DNA from: Clostridiales bacterium
GTDB lineage: Bacteria > Bacillota > Clostridia > Peptostreptococcales > NVVX01
NCBI GenBank assembly: GCA_021129775.1
Contig: JAJOKP010000052.1
Coordinates: 22,222 to 60,103 of the forward strand
Direction: 5' to 3'
Length of the DNA stretch: 37,882 bases
The position numbers and the translations under genes were made by a program. Below are positions 16,951 through 24,768 of the stretch, piece by piece. The notes under the pieces are model-generated. The model saw only the letters and a list, made by a program, of their open reading frames with translations, was not told where the DNA came from and made no database searches. Each line of letters opens with the position of its first letter. Positions within the stretch are counted from its first letter, which is position 1.

Positions 16951-18240
16951 ATGCATTATTACAAATTAAATAATAAAGTGCTTTTTTCATTGAAACCATA
17001 TACTCTTGACAATGAAATTACAGAAGATATTGCCAAGAAAAAACGTGATGTTCTTTACTTCCTTAGAAAATTCAATCCTAAATTTTCCAGAAATTCTTTT
17101 TCAATAAGCCAGCCGTCGCAGTTATATTTGAAAAATGAAGATTTAAATCTGCTAAGAAAAGATGATGCGTACAAAGAGCTTGTCCCTTACTGGATAATTA
17201 GAAAAATAGAAAACAGAGAAGTTGTTTCGGTCAATACAAACTACTCTGATTGGCAAAAATCAATAATTGACCGAGATTTTAAAAAATGCCTTCTGGTCAA
17301 TCCCTGCTCCAAACCAAGGCTTAAAGTCAACGATAAATTCTCTATAAACATTTGCGGTTTAGGCGATGTAGGTGGCACTCTCTTAACTTCGCTGCGTCTT
17401 GTCGGAGGAGATTGTATTAGCAAAATTGGTATTTACGATACCGACTTAAACAAAGTACAGCGATACGAATATGAAACCAACCAAATTTTCATTAAAAATA
17501 AGAACTTCCCTGATGTTGTTCCTGTTTCAACTTATAAAATATTTGATTGTGATATGTTTGTCTTCTGTGTCGCATCTCAAGTACCACCTATTGGCAGCGA
17601 AAAACATGATGTGCGCATGGTTCAGTTAGATGCCAACTCCAAAATTTTAAGCATCTATGCAAAACTTGCCCGCTCAAGTAACTTTAAAGGCATTTTTGCT
17701 GTCATTTCTGACCCAGTGGATTTATTATGTAAGTCTGCTTTAATTTCGAGTAATACTAATAAAATGGGCGTGTATGATTTCAAGGGATTATTGCCTGAAC
17801 AAATAAGAGGATATGGACTCGGTGTTATGAATGCTAGAGCCAATTATTTCGCAATGCAAAACGTAGAAACTAAACACTATCAAAATGAAGGCAGAGCATT
17901 TGGTCCGCATGGTAATGGACTAGTTATAGCTGATAGTATCAATAACTACAACAAACGACTGTCACAAGAGCTAACGAAGAAGACACTCGCTGCAAATCTG
18001 CAAGTCAGAAAAACTGGTTATAAACCATACATTGCCCCAGCCATTTCTTCAGCAGCCTTACCTATAGTTGAGACTTTAAGAGGAAACTGGCATTACAGTG
18101 CTACTTTTGTAGGAGGTGTTTACATGGGAGCAAGAAATAGGCTAAATAATACAGAAATTGAAATAGAAACTTTAGATATACCATCTGCATTAGTTATAGA
18201 GCTTGAAAAAACGTACAAAATGTTAGGTGGTATGTTATGA
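16951..18240 (+). CDS. Lactate/malate dehydrogenase-like protein with an N-terminal extension
   Basis: A 429-residue cytosolic protein. Residues about 131-260 are a Rossmann fold like that of lactate and malate dehydrogenases: ICGLGDVGG (134-142) is the dinucleotide loop, an acidic residue ends the second strand (YDTD), and ISDPVDLL (252-259) corresponds to the family's NPVD stretch. A later AFGPHGNG aligns with the catalytic-His segment GEHGDS. The first 130 residues are an extension not found in the standard enzymes, and the active-site arginines cannot be placed by eye, so the substrate is unknown. The ATG follows an AAAAGGAG site 15 bp after the giant gene, and the stop overlaps the next start. 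It probably binds NAD(P) and acts in the same pathway as its two neighbours. Confidence 0.72.
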   Translation: MHYYKLNNKVLFSLKPYTLDNEITEDIAKKKRDVLYFLRKFNPKFSRNSFSISQPSQLYLKNEDLNLLRKDDAYKELVPYWIIRKIENREVVSVNTNYSDWQKSIIDRDFKKCLLVNPCSKPRLKVNDKFSINICGLGDVGGTLLTSLRLVGGDCISKIGIYDTDLNKVQRYEYETNQIFIKNKNFPDVVPVSTYKIFDCDMFVFCVASQVPPIGSEKHDVRMVQLDANSKILSIYAKLARSSNFKGIFAVISDPVDLLCKSALISSNTNKMGVYDFKGLLPEQIRGYGLGVMNARANYFAMQNVETKHYQNEGRAFGPHGNGLVIADSINNYNKRLSQELTKKTLAANLQVRKTGYKPYIAPAISSAALPIVETLRGNWHYSATFVGGVYMGARNRLNNTEIEIETLDIPSALVIELEKTYKMLGGML

Positions 18241-19331
18241 TTTATTTAATTAAGTCTACTAATCCATCAAAGCAGCTGAATAGAATGATTGCATATGCGA
18301 TGCAAAATCGAAGCTACATCGAAATAAATAGCAATACTGAAGCTCCTAACTTACGACATAAGAAAATACTATTTGCAATTGAATTAGACGAAATAGGAAT
18401 AGATTTTTCTATGTTAAAAATAATGAAAAAGCTCAATTGCAACACTTTTTCGTCTATATCTCCTTTACACGGCTCTGTAGCTGGAATTCTAATTCATAGC
18501 AAAAATGAACTATATACTAAGAGTTTTTGCTCTCAAATTATTTTTTTAGCTAATAGTTTAGGCTGTAGATTTATAGGTCACCCCATGGTAGAAGCAACAG
18601 GAGACCTGACTAATTTTCTCACTTGGCAAAAAAGATATGATATTTCTCTTGCTGATATTTGTTATAAAATTTCAACAAAACTTGGCGAAAGATTGAATGC
18701 GTTTCTCGAAACAAACCAGTGTGCCGACAAAGAGATGTTTAGTTTATCACCTCATAAAGCCCCAAAAAAGGGACCTTCAATACTTGCATTACATGCTAGT
18801 AATCGGGATACTTCTAATACTCTTACGCTATGGAATATGGTAAAAAAACATCTATCCAATTATGAAATAGAAGAACTTCACGTGGAAAACGGTACAATAT
18901 ATGACTGTAACGGATGTCCATTTAAAGTCTGTCTTCACTATAGCAAGCAAGAAGGCTGTTTTTACTGTGGTAAAATTACTACCGAAGTGTTTCCAGCAAT
19001 TGAAAAGGCAGATATTGTTATATGGATATGCCCAAACTATAATGATTCTGTTTCTGCTAATTTAATGAGTGTCGTTAACAGATTAACCGCTTTGTATAAA
19101 AAAATTAGTCTCTACGATAAATCAATTTTTGCAATAATTGTGTCTGGTAATTCTGGCAGCGATTCTGTAGCAAAACAACTTATTAGTGCGTTAAATATCA
19201 ACAAAGGATTTCAACTGCCCCCCAACTTTGCACTAATGGAAACTGCTAATGATTTTGGTGCGATACTAAGGATTAAAAATGTTGAAGATAGGGCAAAGCA
19301 ATTTGCAGAAAATATTCAAAGAAAATTGTAA
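18237..19331 (+). CDS. Flavodoxin-like NAD(P)H-dependent FMN reductase family protein
   Basis: A 364-residue soluble protein, coupled to the previous gene by a 4-bp ATGA overlap. The C-terminal half (about 180-364) is a flavodoxin-like fold: the strand SILALHASNRDTSNT carries the FMN phosphate-binding loop, YDCNGCPFKVCLHYSKQEGC is a Cys-rich stretch like that of the iron-sulfur flavoprotein/FMN reductase branch, and DIVIWICPNYNDSVSANL is the usual second flavin loop. The N-terminal half also looks like a worn flavodoxin-type domain (KNELYTKSFCSQIIFLANSLGC), which suggests an internal duplication with one degenerate copy. It probably passes electrons from NAD(P)H to a partner. Its stop abuts the stop of the convergent gene at 19332 with no space for a terminator. 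Confidence 0.75.
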   Translation: MIYLIKSTNPSKQLNRMIAYAMQNRSYIEINSNTEAPNLRHKKILFAIELDEIGIDFSMLKIMKKLNCNTFSSISPLHGSVAGILIHSKNELYTKSFCSQIIFLANSLGCRFIGHPMVEATGDLTNFLTWQKRYDISLADICYKISTKLGERLNAFLETNQCADKEMFSLSPHKAPKKGPSILALHASNRDTSNTLTLWNMVKKHLSNYEIEELHVENGTIYDCNGCPFKVCLHYSKQEGCFYCGKITTEVFPAIEKADIVIWICPNYNDSVSANLMSVVNRLTALYKKISLYDKSIFAIIVSGNSGSDSVAKQLISALNINKGFQLPPNFALMETANDFGAILRIKNVEDRAKQFAENIQRKL

Positions 19332-20777
19332 TTATTTAGATGCGCTAGTACCAGCCACATACCCTGAAGACCATGCCCATTGCAAATTAAATCCTCCACA
19401 GTCTCCATCAATATCTAAAATTTCTCCTGCAAAGAATAATCCCTTAACTAATTTTGATTCCATTGTAAACGGATTAATATCTTTTACATCTATTCCACCT
19501 GCTGTTACCTGTGCACTTTTCCACGGCTGTGTTCCTATCACTTCAAATCTCCATTGTTTTAATATCTTCACAATACTATTTATTTGGCTATCCTTTATTT
19601 TTCTTGAAATCATGTTAATGTTTTTAATCTTTGCCTCTTTTAATATTACGGGTATAAGTCTTTTATTAATCAACCCCACAAAATTACAATCTAAAGGCTT
19701 ATTTTCTTGAAATGCTATACGTTTCATTATTAATTTTTCCATATCCAAATTACTCAAATCAGGAAATAAGTCTAACTCAACCCAAGGCTGTTTGTTCTTT
19801 TGCAGCTGCTCTCCTGCTTTCCTACTTAATTGCAAAATTGGCGGTCCTGAAATTCCATAATCAGTAAACAAAATTTCTCCTTCATCTGCTCTAAGAATTT
19901 GATCATCTACTCCAATAGAAGCCTTCCCCTTAAACTTAACGCCCTTAATTTGTTTTACGAATCTTTCTTTAAAATTAAGCTGTACTATTACAGGAAAGGG
20001 TAATATTGTTTTATGCCCAAAAGTTTTTGCTAAACTGTATCCGCTCCCATTTGAGCCTAGGTTGGGACTAGCTTTCCCTCCTGTTGATAAGATGATTTTA
20101 GCTGCTCTAATTACAAAATGACAAAGAGACGCTTCCACTCTTTCCCTGTTGTTACCCTGAGCCCGCTCGACTCGCGAAGTGCGCTCAGGGTAACCTCCAC
20201 GGACTGAAGTCGTACGAGTCTCGCATGACAAAAGAAACGCCCCCTTGTCATGCTTACTATGCAATTTGCGTGTAATCTTTGTTACTGCAACATTACATCT
20301 TTCTTCAACGTTTAATCTCTCCATTTCATACCTCAACACATCTAGAACACTAGTTGCTTGTTCAGATTTAGGAAAAATTTTACCTAAGTCTTCAACTTGA
20401 TGTGCTATTCCTAACCTTTCAAAAAAATCAAGTGTCTTTTCTAAATCAAACTTTTCTAGAGCATTTTCAGCAAACTTCACGTTTTCCCCATAAAAACGAG
20501 TAATATCTAAATTCAAGTTAGAAAAATTACAACGCCCATTTCCCGTTGCTAAAATCTTTTTTCCAACTCTATTTAATCTCTCTATTACCACTACTTTAGC
20601 ACCTTCACGTGCTGCAAAGATAGCCGCTACTAAGCCTGAAGCTCCTCCACCAACAACTGCGACGTCGTATTTGCTTTCAAATAGTGAAGGGATACTACTT
20701 TTTTCGAATTGATCCGAAATGGCCGAATGTGGCAAACAAAACGTCCCCTTGCCACATTCTAGAATTTGTTCTTTCAT
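19332..20777 (-). CDS. HI0933/YhiN-family FAD-dependent oxidoreductase with two translated repeat insertions
   Basis: A 481-residue flavoprotein of the HI0933 (BaiN/YhiN) family. The FAD-binding motif YDVAVVGGGASGLVAAIFAA begins at residue 37, followed by GKKILATGNGRCNFSN (72-87), ILSTGGKASPNLGSNGSGY (229-247) and the C-terminal VTAGGIDVKDINPFTMESK and GLFFAGEILDIDGDCGGFNLQWAWSSG, all diagnostic. Reaction in this organism unknown. Typical members start within a few residues of the FAD motif and are near 400-420 long. Here about 36 residues precede it and about 45 (174-218) interrupt the middle. Both extra stretches coincide with the palindromic elements at 20725-20759 and 20151-20252, and the frame is kept. 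The ATG at 20777 has an AAGGAGG site with 8-base spacing. Confidence 0.88.
   Translation of the reverse strand: MKEQILECGKGTFCLPHSAISDQFEKSSIPSLFESKYDVAVVGGGASGLVAAIFAAREGAKVVVIERLNRVGKKILATGNGRCNFSNLNLDITRFYGENVKFAENALEKFDLEKTLDFFERLGIAHQVEDLGKIFPKSEQATSVLDVLRYEMERLNVEERCNVAVTKITRKLHSKHDKGAFLLSCETRTTSVRGGYPERTSRVERAQGNNRERVEASLCHFVIRAAKIILSTGGKASPNLGSNGSGYSLAKTFGHKTILPFPVIVQLNFKERFVKQIKGVKFKGKASIGVDDQILRADEGEILFTDYGISGPPILQLSRKAGEQLQKNKQPWVELDLFPDLSNLDMEKLIMKRIAFQENKPLDCNFVGLINKRLIPVILKEAKIKNINMISRKIKDSQINSIVKILKQWRFEVIGTQPWKSAQVTAGGIDVKDINPFTMESKLVKGLFFAGEILDIDGDCGGFNLQWAWSSGYVAGTSASK
20151..20252. repeat. Compound palindromic repeat inside the HI0933-family gene
   Basis: Two palindromes lie close together. 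One has 12-bp perfect arms (20151-20162 with 20183-20194, reading GTTACCCTGAGC and its complement). The other spans 20224-20252 with 8-bp arms (CATGACAA and TTGTCATG) round a loop that on the minus strand reads GGGGGCGTTTCTT. A degenerate copy of one half, ATGACAAAGAGACGC, sits at about 20118-20132. The region is translated as about 45 residues not expected in this protein family. Confidence 0.78.
20725..20759. repeat. Palindromic repeat at the 5' end of the HI0933-family gene
   Basis: Perfect 11-bp arms (20725-20735 and 20749-20759, GAATGTGGCAA and its complement) flank a 13-base loop that on the minus strand reads GGGGACGTTTTGT. It begins about 19 bp after the start codon and is translated as ECGKGTFCLPHS. 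The loop core is shared with the elements in pyrK and at 20224-20252. Confidence 0.8.
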
Positions 20778-20954
20778 TATTCATTCCTCCTTAAAGTGAA
20801 TAATATACAATACTTTCACATTTTAGCCTGTTTTTTGATTTGGTTCGTCAATTACTCTCATTCATTATATACCAAAAATAAAACGAGTAAAATAGTGGAC
20901 TGAAGCATAGTTTTTACAAAAATTTAATAAAAGTATTGATTAATAAAAAAACAC

Positions 20955-20984
20955 TTGAATTTTCTAACTAGTTTATGATATTAT
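20955..20984 (+). promoter_or_regulatory. Probable promoter of the symporter gene
   Basis: TTGAAT (20955-20960), 18 bp, then TATTAT (20979-20984) preceded by TGA, an extended -10 form. Transcription would start near 20991. The gap 20778-21086 otherwise holds only the hairpin at 21004-21063 and AT-rich sequence. Confidence 0.55.
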
Positions 20985-21003
20985 ATGATAAGAAGAAATA
21001 AAT

Positions 21004-21063
21004 AAACAGTCGACACAATTTTTTATGCACAACTCATAAATTTCAAATTGCGACTGTTTTTTT
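21004..21063 (+). promoter_or_regulatory. Terminator-like hairpin in the leader of the symporter gene
   Basis: AAACAGTCG (21004-21012) pairs with CGACTGTTT (21051-21059), with a further AATTT/AAATT pairing inside, and is followed at once by a T-run to 21063. It lies between the predicted promoter and the ribosome binding site, 23 bp before the ATG at 21087, so it could act as a transcription attenuator. No known riboswitch or T-box pattern was recognised. Confidence 0.55.
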
Positions 21064-21086
21064 AATATGAAAATAAGGAGGATATT

Positions 21087-22358
21087 ATGAAAAAGCAATA
21101 TGGGTTGACAACAAAAATATTTTTTGGTCTTATTGCAGGTCTTATAACTGGACTTATTCTGTATCAATTCAACGAAATTCCGTTTGTTAAAAACATTATC
21201 ATCGGGTTTTTCTTCGAGCTAGTCGGGGACGCTTTTATTAACTCAATTAGAATGATGATAGTTCCTTTAGTATTTGTTTCGCTCACAGTAGGGGCAGCTT
21301 CGATCGGAAGTATTGCTAAACTAGGTAGAATAGGTACAAAAACTGTTGCATTTTATCTAGTTACAACAGCAATTGCTATTGGCATTGCTATACTTATTGC
21401 AACTATCGTGCAACCAGGTATCGGTGCTGATATTCCGCTTGGAGAAGCTGCGTATGAAGCTAGACAAAGCCCTCCTTTTGTTGATGTTTTAGTTAATATG
21501 ATTCCAAGGAATCCTATTAAAGCAATGGCAGAGGGTAGAATGTTACAGATAATCGTTTTTGCTATTCTCACTGGTACTGGTTTAACAGTATTGGGAGAAA
21601 AAGCAAAAAAAGTTACCGAACTTTTTGAACAACTAAATACTCTTGTACTAAAACTTGTTGAACTAATTATGTATATTGCTCCATTTGGTGTGTTTGCACT
21701 TATTGCAAAAACGTTTTCGTTGTTAGGCTTCGAAGCAATGAGACCACTTGCGTGGTATATGATTTGCGTTTTAGGCGCGTTGCTAATTCATGCAATTTTC
21801 ACCTATGGAACTCTACTAACATTATTTACAAAGCTCAATCCTCTTAAATTCCTTAAAAATTTTTCTCCTGCAATGCTAGTTGCATTCTCTACAGCAAGTA
21901 GTAGTGCTACGCTTCCTGTAACATTAAAAACTGCAAGAGAGAGATTGGGAGTTTCTGAAAGTCTTTCATCGTTCACGTTACCTCTAGGTGCTACTGTTAA
22001 TATGGATGGTACTGCAATAATGCAAGGTGTTGCCACTGTATTTATCGCTCAACTTTTTGGTACCCAACTAGGAATTCCTGATTTCTTAACTATAATACTT
22101 ACCGCTACATTAGCATCAATAGGAACTGCTGGTGTTCCTGGTGTTGGTCTTATAATGCTAGCAATGGTATTAGATCAAGTAGGGCTTCCAGTTGAAGCGA
22201 TTGGCTTAATACTAGGAATTGATAGAATTCTAGATATGTCAAGAACAGCTATCAACATTACTGGTGATGCAGTTTGTACGTTGATTATCGCTAAAAGTGA
22301 AGGCGAACTTAATGAAGAAGTTTTTAATTCTGACAAAGCAGTTACTGCCGAGCAATAA
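21087..22358 (+). CDS. Dicarboxylate/amino acid:cation symporter (GltP/DctA family)
   Basis: A 423-residue membrane protein that takes up glutamate, aspartate or C4-dicarboxylates with Na+ or H+. Family hallmarks are the serine-rich re-entrant loop AFSTASSSATLPVT, followed by LPLGATVNMDGTA (substrate and cation binding), the second loop stretch GTAGVPG, and NITGDAVCTLIIAKSEGE near the C-terminus. About eight membrane segments and two re-entrant hairpins fit the normal length. The ATG has a strong AAGGAGG site. It is a single-gene unit with its own promoter and a leader hairpin, ended by the strong terminator at 22437-22470. The exact substrate cannot be told from the sequence; glutamate, aspartate and C4-dicarboxylate carriers all share these motifs. 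Confidence 0.93.
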   Translation: MKKQYGLTTKIFFGLIAGLITGLILYQFNEIPFVKNIIIGFFFELVGDAFINSIRMMIVPLVFVSLTVGAASIGSIAKLGRIGTKTVAFYLVTTAIAIGIAILIATIVQPGIGADIPLGEAAYEARQSPPFVDVLVNMIPRNPIKAMAEGRMLQIIVFAILTGTGLTVLGEKAKKVTELFEQLNTLVLKLVELIMYIAPFGVFALIAKTFSLLGFEAMRPLAWYMICVLGALLIHAIFTYGTLLTLFTKLNPLKFLKNFSPAMLVAFSTASSSATLPVTLKTARERLGVSESLSSFTLPLGATVNMDGTAIMQGVATVFIAQLFGTQLGIPDFLTIILTATLASIGTAGVPGVGLIMLAMVLDQVGLPVEAIGLILGIDRILDMSRTAINITGDAVCTLIIAKSEGELNEEVFNSDKAVTAEQ

Positions 22359-22436
22359 AAAGTGTTATAGGCTGCCACAGTAATCTTTTTTAGTCATAAT
22401 AAGCATTAGAAGCTAGTATTAGGAGTTGTGCATTAA

Positions 22437-22470
22437 AAAAAGGTAGAAGTTCTTTCTACCTTTTTCTCTT
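22437..22470 (+). terminator. Intrinsic terminator of the symporter gene
   Basis: A 12-bp perfect stem (AAAAAGGTAGAA at 22437-22448 with its complement at 22454-22465), a 5-base loop and a T-rich tail. The A-run on the 5' side could let it work in both directions. Confidence 0.85.
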
Positions 22471-22511
22471 TTTCTGATATCTAATAATTGACTCGTCAAT
22501 TCACCAAGTAG

Positions 22512-22543
22512 CAAAAAACTCACAAAGCGGTTCGTGCGTTTTT
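22512..22543 (-). terminator. Probable terminator of glmS
   Basis: Just after the glmS stop, minus-strand AAAACGCAC pairs with GTGAGTTTT (one mismatch) round a loop of about 11 bases, followed by further T residues. The + strand also has a T-run, so it may work in both directions. Confidence 0.5.
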
Positions 22544-22558
22544 ATGCTCTTTTTCCCT

Positions 22559-24385
22559 TTACTCCACAGTAACACTCTTTGCAAGATTCTTGGGCTTATC
22601 AATATCACAACCTCTTGCTACGGCAATGTAATAGGCTAATAGTTGTAGTGGAATCACAGATAATATTGGTGTCAATTCGTTAATCGTTTCTGGGATATAC
22701 AGTACTTTATCTGCAGTTTTTTCAATTTCAATTTGATTCTCTTTTGCAATTGCTATGACATATGCTCCTCTTGCTTTTACTTCTTTAATGTTTGATAACA
22801 TTTTTTCATAAAGATGCTCTTGAGTTGCAACTGCAATAATAAGTATTCCTTCTTCAATTAATGCTATCGTGCCATGCTTTAATTCTCCTGCTGCTATAGC
22901 TTCTGAGTGGATATATGATATTTCTTTTAGTTTTAGAGAGCCTTCTCTTCCTACATAATCATCAATGCCTCTTCCCATATAAAATACACTTTGATTGTTG
23001 AATTGCTTATCTGCAAGTTCTTGTATAGGGGACACATTATTGAGAATTTTTTCTGCCTTGTCTGGAAATTCTCTAAGCTCTTTTATTACGCTCTTATATT
23101 TTCCCTTGGATAACGTCCCTCTTTTTAACCCTAAATCTAAGGCAATTAAATACATCGAAACTAATTGCGTTATATATGCCTTAGTAGATGCAACTGCTAT
23201 TTCGGGACCTGCCCAAGTGTAGAATACGTCTTCTGCCTCTCTTGAAATTCTACTTCCCACAACATTTGTAACCGCTATTATTTTAGCGTCTCTTCTTTTA
23301 GCTTCTCTTAGAGCAGCTAGCGTATCTGCTGTTTCACCAGATTGGCTAACAGCAATGAACAATGTGTTTTTGTCAATAAAAGGGTCTCTATATCTAAACT
23401 CAGACGCAACATCTGTTTCTACAGGAATCTTTGCAAATTTCTCAATTGCATATTTGCCAACTAATCCTGCGTGATATGCAGTTCCGCAAGCTACAATGAC
23501 AATTTTATTAATTTCTTTTAAATCATCTTTTGTAAGATTGATTTCATTTAAATCTATATTGCCCTCATTATCTATTCTCGGAGACAATGTTTCTTTTATA
23601 GCATTTGGTTGTTCGTAAATTTCTTTAAGCATAAAATGCTGATATCCGCCTTTTTCAGCCGCTTTCACATCCCAAGTGACATTAAAAACTTCTTTTTTCA
23701 CTTCTCCCCCAAATTCATTTAAAATTTTGATGTCATCTTGAGTAAGAATAGCTATATCTCCATCGTCTAAGAAATAAACATCTCTAGTATGCTTTAAGAG
23801 TGCTGGTATATCCGAAGCCACAAAATTTTCTCCTTTTCCAACACCTACAATCAGTGGACTATCTTTTCTTACTGCCACTAGCTGATTAGGATTGCTTTTG
23901 CTAATTACAGCAATCGCATATGCTCCCTCAAGTTTTGCGACTGATTTCTGCACTGCTAAAACTAAGTCTCCTTCAAAATAATAGTCAATTAAATGTGCAA
24001 TTACTTCTGTATCCGTTTCGGATTTAAATACCTTTCCTTCTTCTATCAACCACTCTTTGAGCTTCATATAATTTTCTATAATCCCATTGTGAATTACTGC
24101 AATATTACCTGCAGTATTTTCATGCGGATGCGCATTAACATCATTCGGTTCTCCATGAGTAGCCCACCTTGTATGACCAATTCCTAATGTCCCGCTGATT
24201 TTTTTTACGCTTAAGTTCTCTTCTAGTACACTCAGTCTTCCTTTATTTTTTCTTACCGTAACTTTACCATCTTGGCAAACCGCCACTCCTGCTGAATCAT
24301 AACCTCTATATTCTAATTTGCTTAATCCTTCGAGTAAAATTGGTACAACTTCCTTTTTGCCAATATATCCAACTATGCCACACAT
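22559..24385 (-). CDS. glmS: Glutamine--fructose-6-phosphate aminotransferase (isomerizing)
   Basis: Makes glucosamine-6-phosphate from fructose-6-phosphate and glutamine, the entry step to UDP-GlcNAc and the cell wall. The protein begins MCGIVGYIG, so that after Met removal Cys is the N-terminal nucleophile of the glutaminase domain (about 1-230; TRWATHGEPNDVNAHPH is typical). Two sugar isomerase (SIS) domains follow, with ACGTAYHAGLVGKY and AVSQSGETADT, and the ending DKPKNLAKSVTVE is characteristic. Length 608 residues, as usual. The ATG at 24385 with an AGAGGAG site is the start; a longer open frame to 24409 only adds residues upstream of the essential Cys. Expression is controlled by the ribozyme upstream. 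Confidence 0.97.
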   Translation of the reverse strand: MCGIVGYIGKKEVVPILLEGLSKLEYRGYDSAGVAVCQDGKVTVRKNKGRLSVLEENLSVKKISGTLGIGHTRWATHGEPNDVNAHPHENTAGNIAVIHNGIIENYMKLKEWLIEEGKVFKSETDTEVIAHLIDYYFEGDLVLAVQKSVAKLEGAYAIAVISKSNPNQLVAVRKDSPLIVGVGKGENFVASDIPALLKHTRDVYFLDDGDIAILTQDDIKILNEFGGEVKKEVFNVTWDVKAAEKGGYQHFMLKEIYEQPNAIKETLSPRIDNEGNIDLNEINLTKDDLKEINKIVIVACGTAYHAGLVGKYAIEKFAKIPVETDVASEFRYRDPFIDKNTLFIAVSQSGETADTLAALREAKRRDAKIIAVTNVVGSRISREAEDVFYTWAGPEIAVASTKAYITQLVSMYLIALDLGLKRGTLSKGKYKSVIKELREFPDKAEKILNNVSPIQELADKQFNNQSVFYMGRGIDDYVGREGSLKLKEISYIHSEAIAAGELKHGTIALIEEGILIIAVATQEHLYEKMLSNIKEVKARGAYVIAIAKENQIEIEKTADKVLYIPETINELTPILSVIPLQLLAYYIAVARGCDIDKPKNLAKSVTVE

Positions 24386-24427
24386 ATTATTATCTCCTCT
24401 CAAAGTCATAATTAAAAAACACGTAAG

Positions 24428-24600
24428 AAAGCTAGCCTGCAGTACTTTTCACTGCAAACTTTCACTTAAATCCTTTTGTCCCATCAATTACTTGATAGTT
24501 TTGTAGATTTTTATCGGTGGTGAAACACCGCAAGGCATCCGCCGAATATTCGATAACCTTGTTCCTCGTCAAGTTAAGCTCTACTTAACTTCAGGCGCTT
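24428..24600 (-). promoter_or_regulatory. glmS: glmS ribozyme (glucosamine-6-phosphate-responsive riboswitch)
   Basis: The minus-strand leader of glmS carries the conserved ribozyme: AAGCGCCUGAA with the cleavage site between 24599 (A) and 24598 (G), a hairpin AAGUUAAG/CUUAACUU, then UUGACGAGG, UUAUCGA, UUCGGCGGAUGCC and a 9-bp P4 stem (24434-24460). Glucosamine-6-phosphate acts as the catalytic cofactor; self-cleavage exposes the mRNA to decay, so glmS is turned down by its product. The 3' boundary is approximate. This fills most of the 24386-24768 gap. Confidence 0.93.
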
Positions 24601-24678
24601 TAAAAATACTATTTTGTTTTCATACCTTCTTCCTTTTGCTCACAACAAAAATAAGCATCACCTACTCTCTTATTTCCC

Positions 24679-24707
24679 ATCTTATCACTACTACTAACTA
24701 TATGCAA
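24679..24707 (-). promoter_or_regulatory. Probable promoter of glmS
   Basis: Minus-strand TTGCAT (24702-24707), 17 bp, then TAAGAT (24679-24684), about 80 bp upstream of the ribozyme cleavage site. A second possible pair (TTGTAA and TATAGT, 17-bp spacing) overlaps it. glmS can therefore be read separately from glmM. Confidence 0.45.
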
Positions 24708-24768
24708 TACTCATATATATTACAAGTAGATTGCACCAACTACCATTGCAAATATTTCTATAGAGAAA

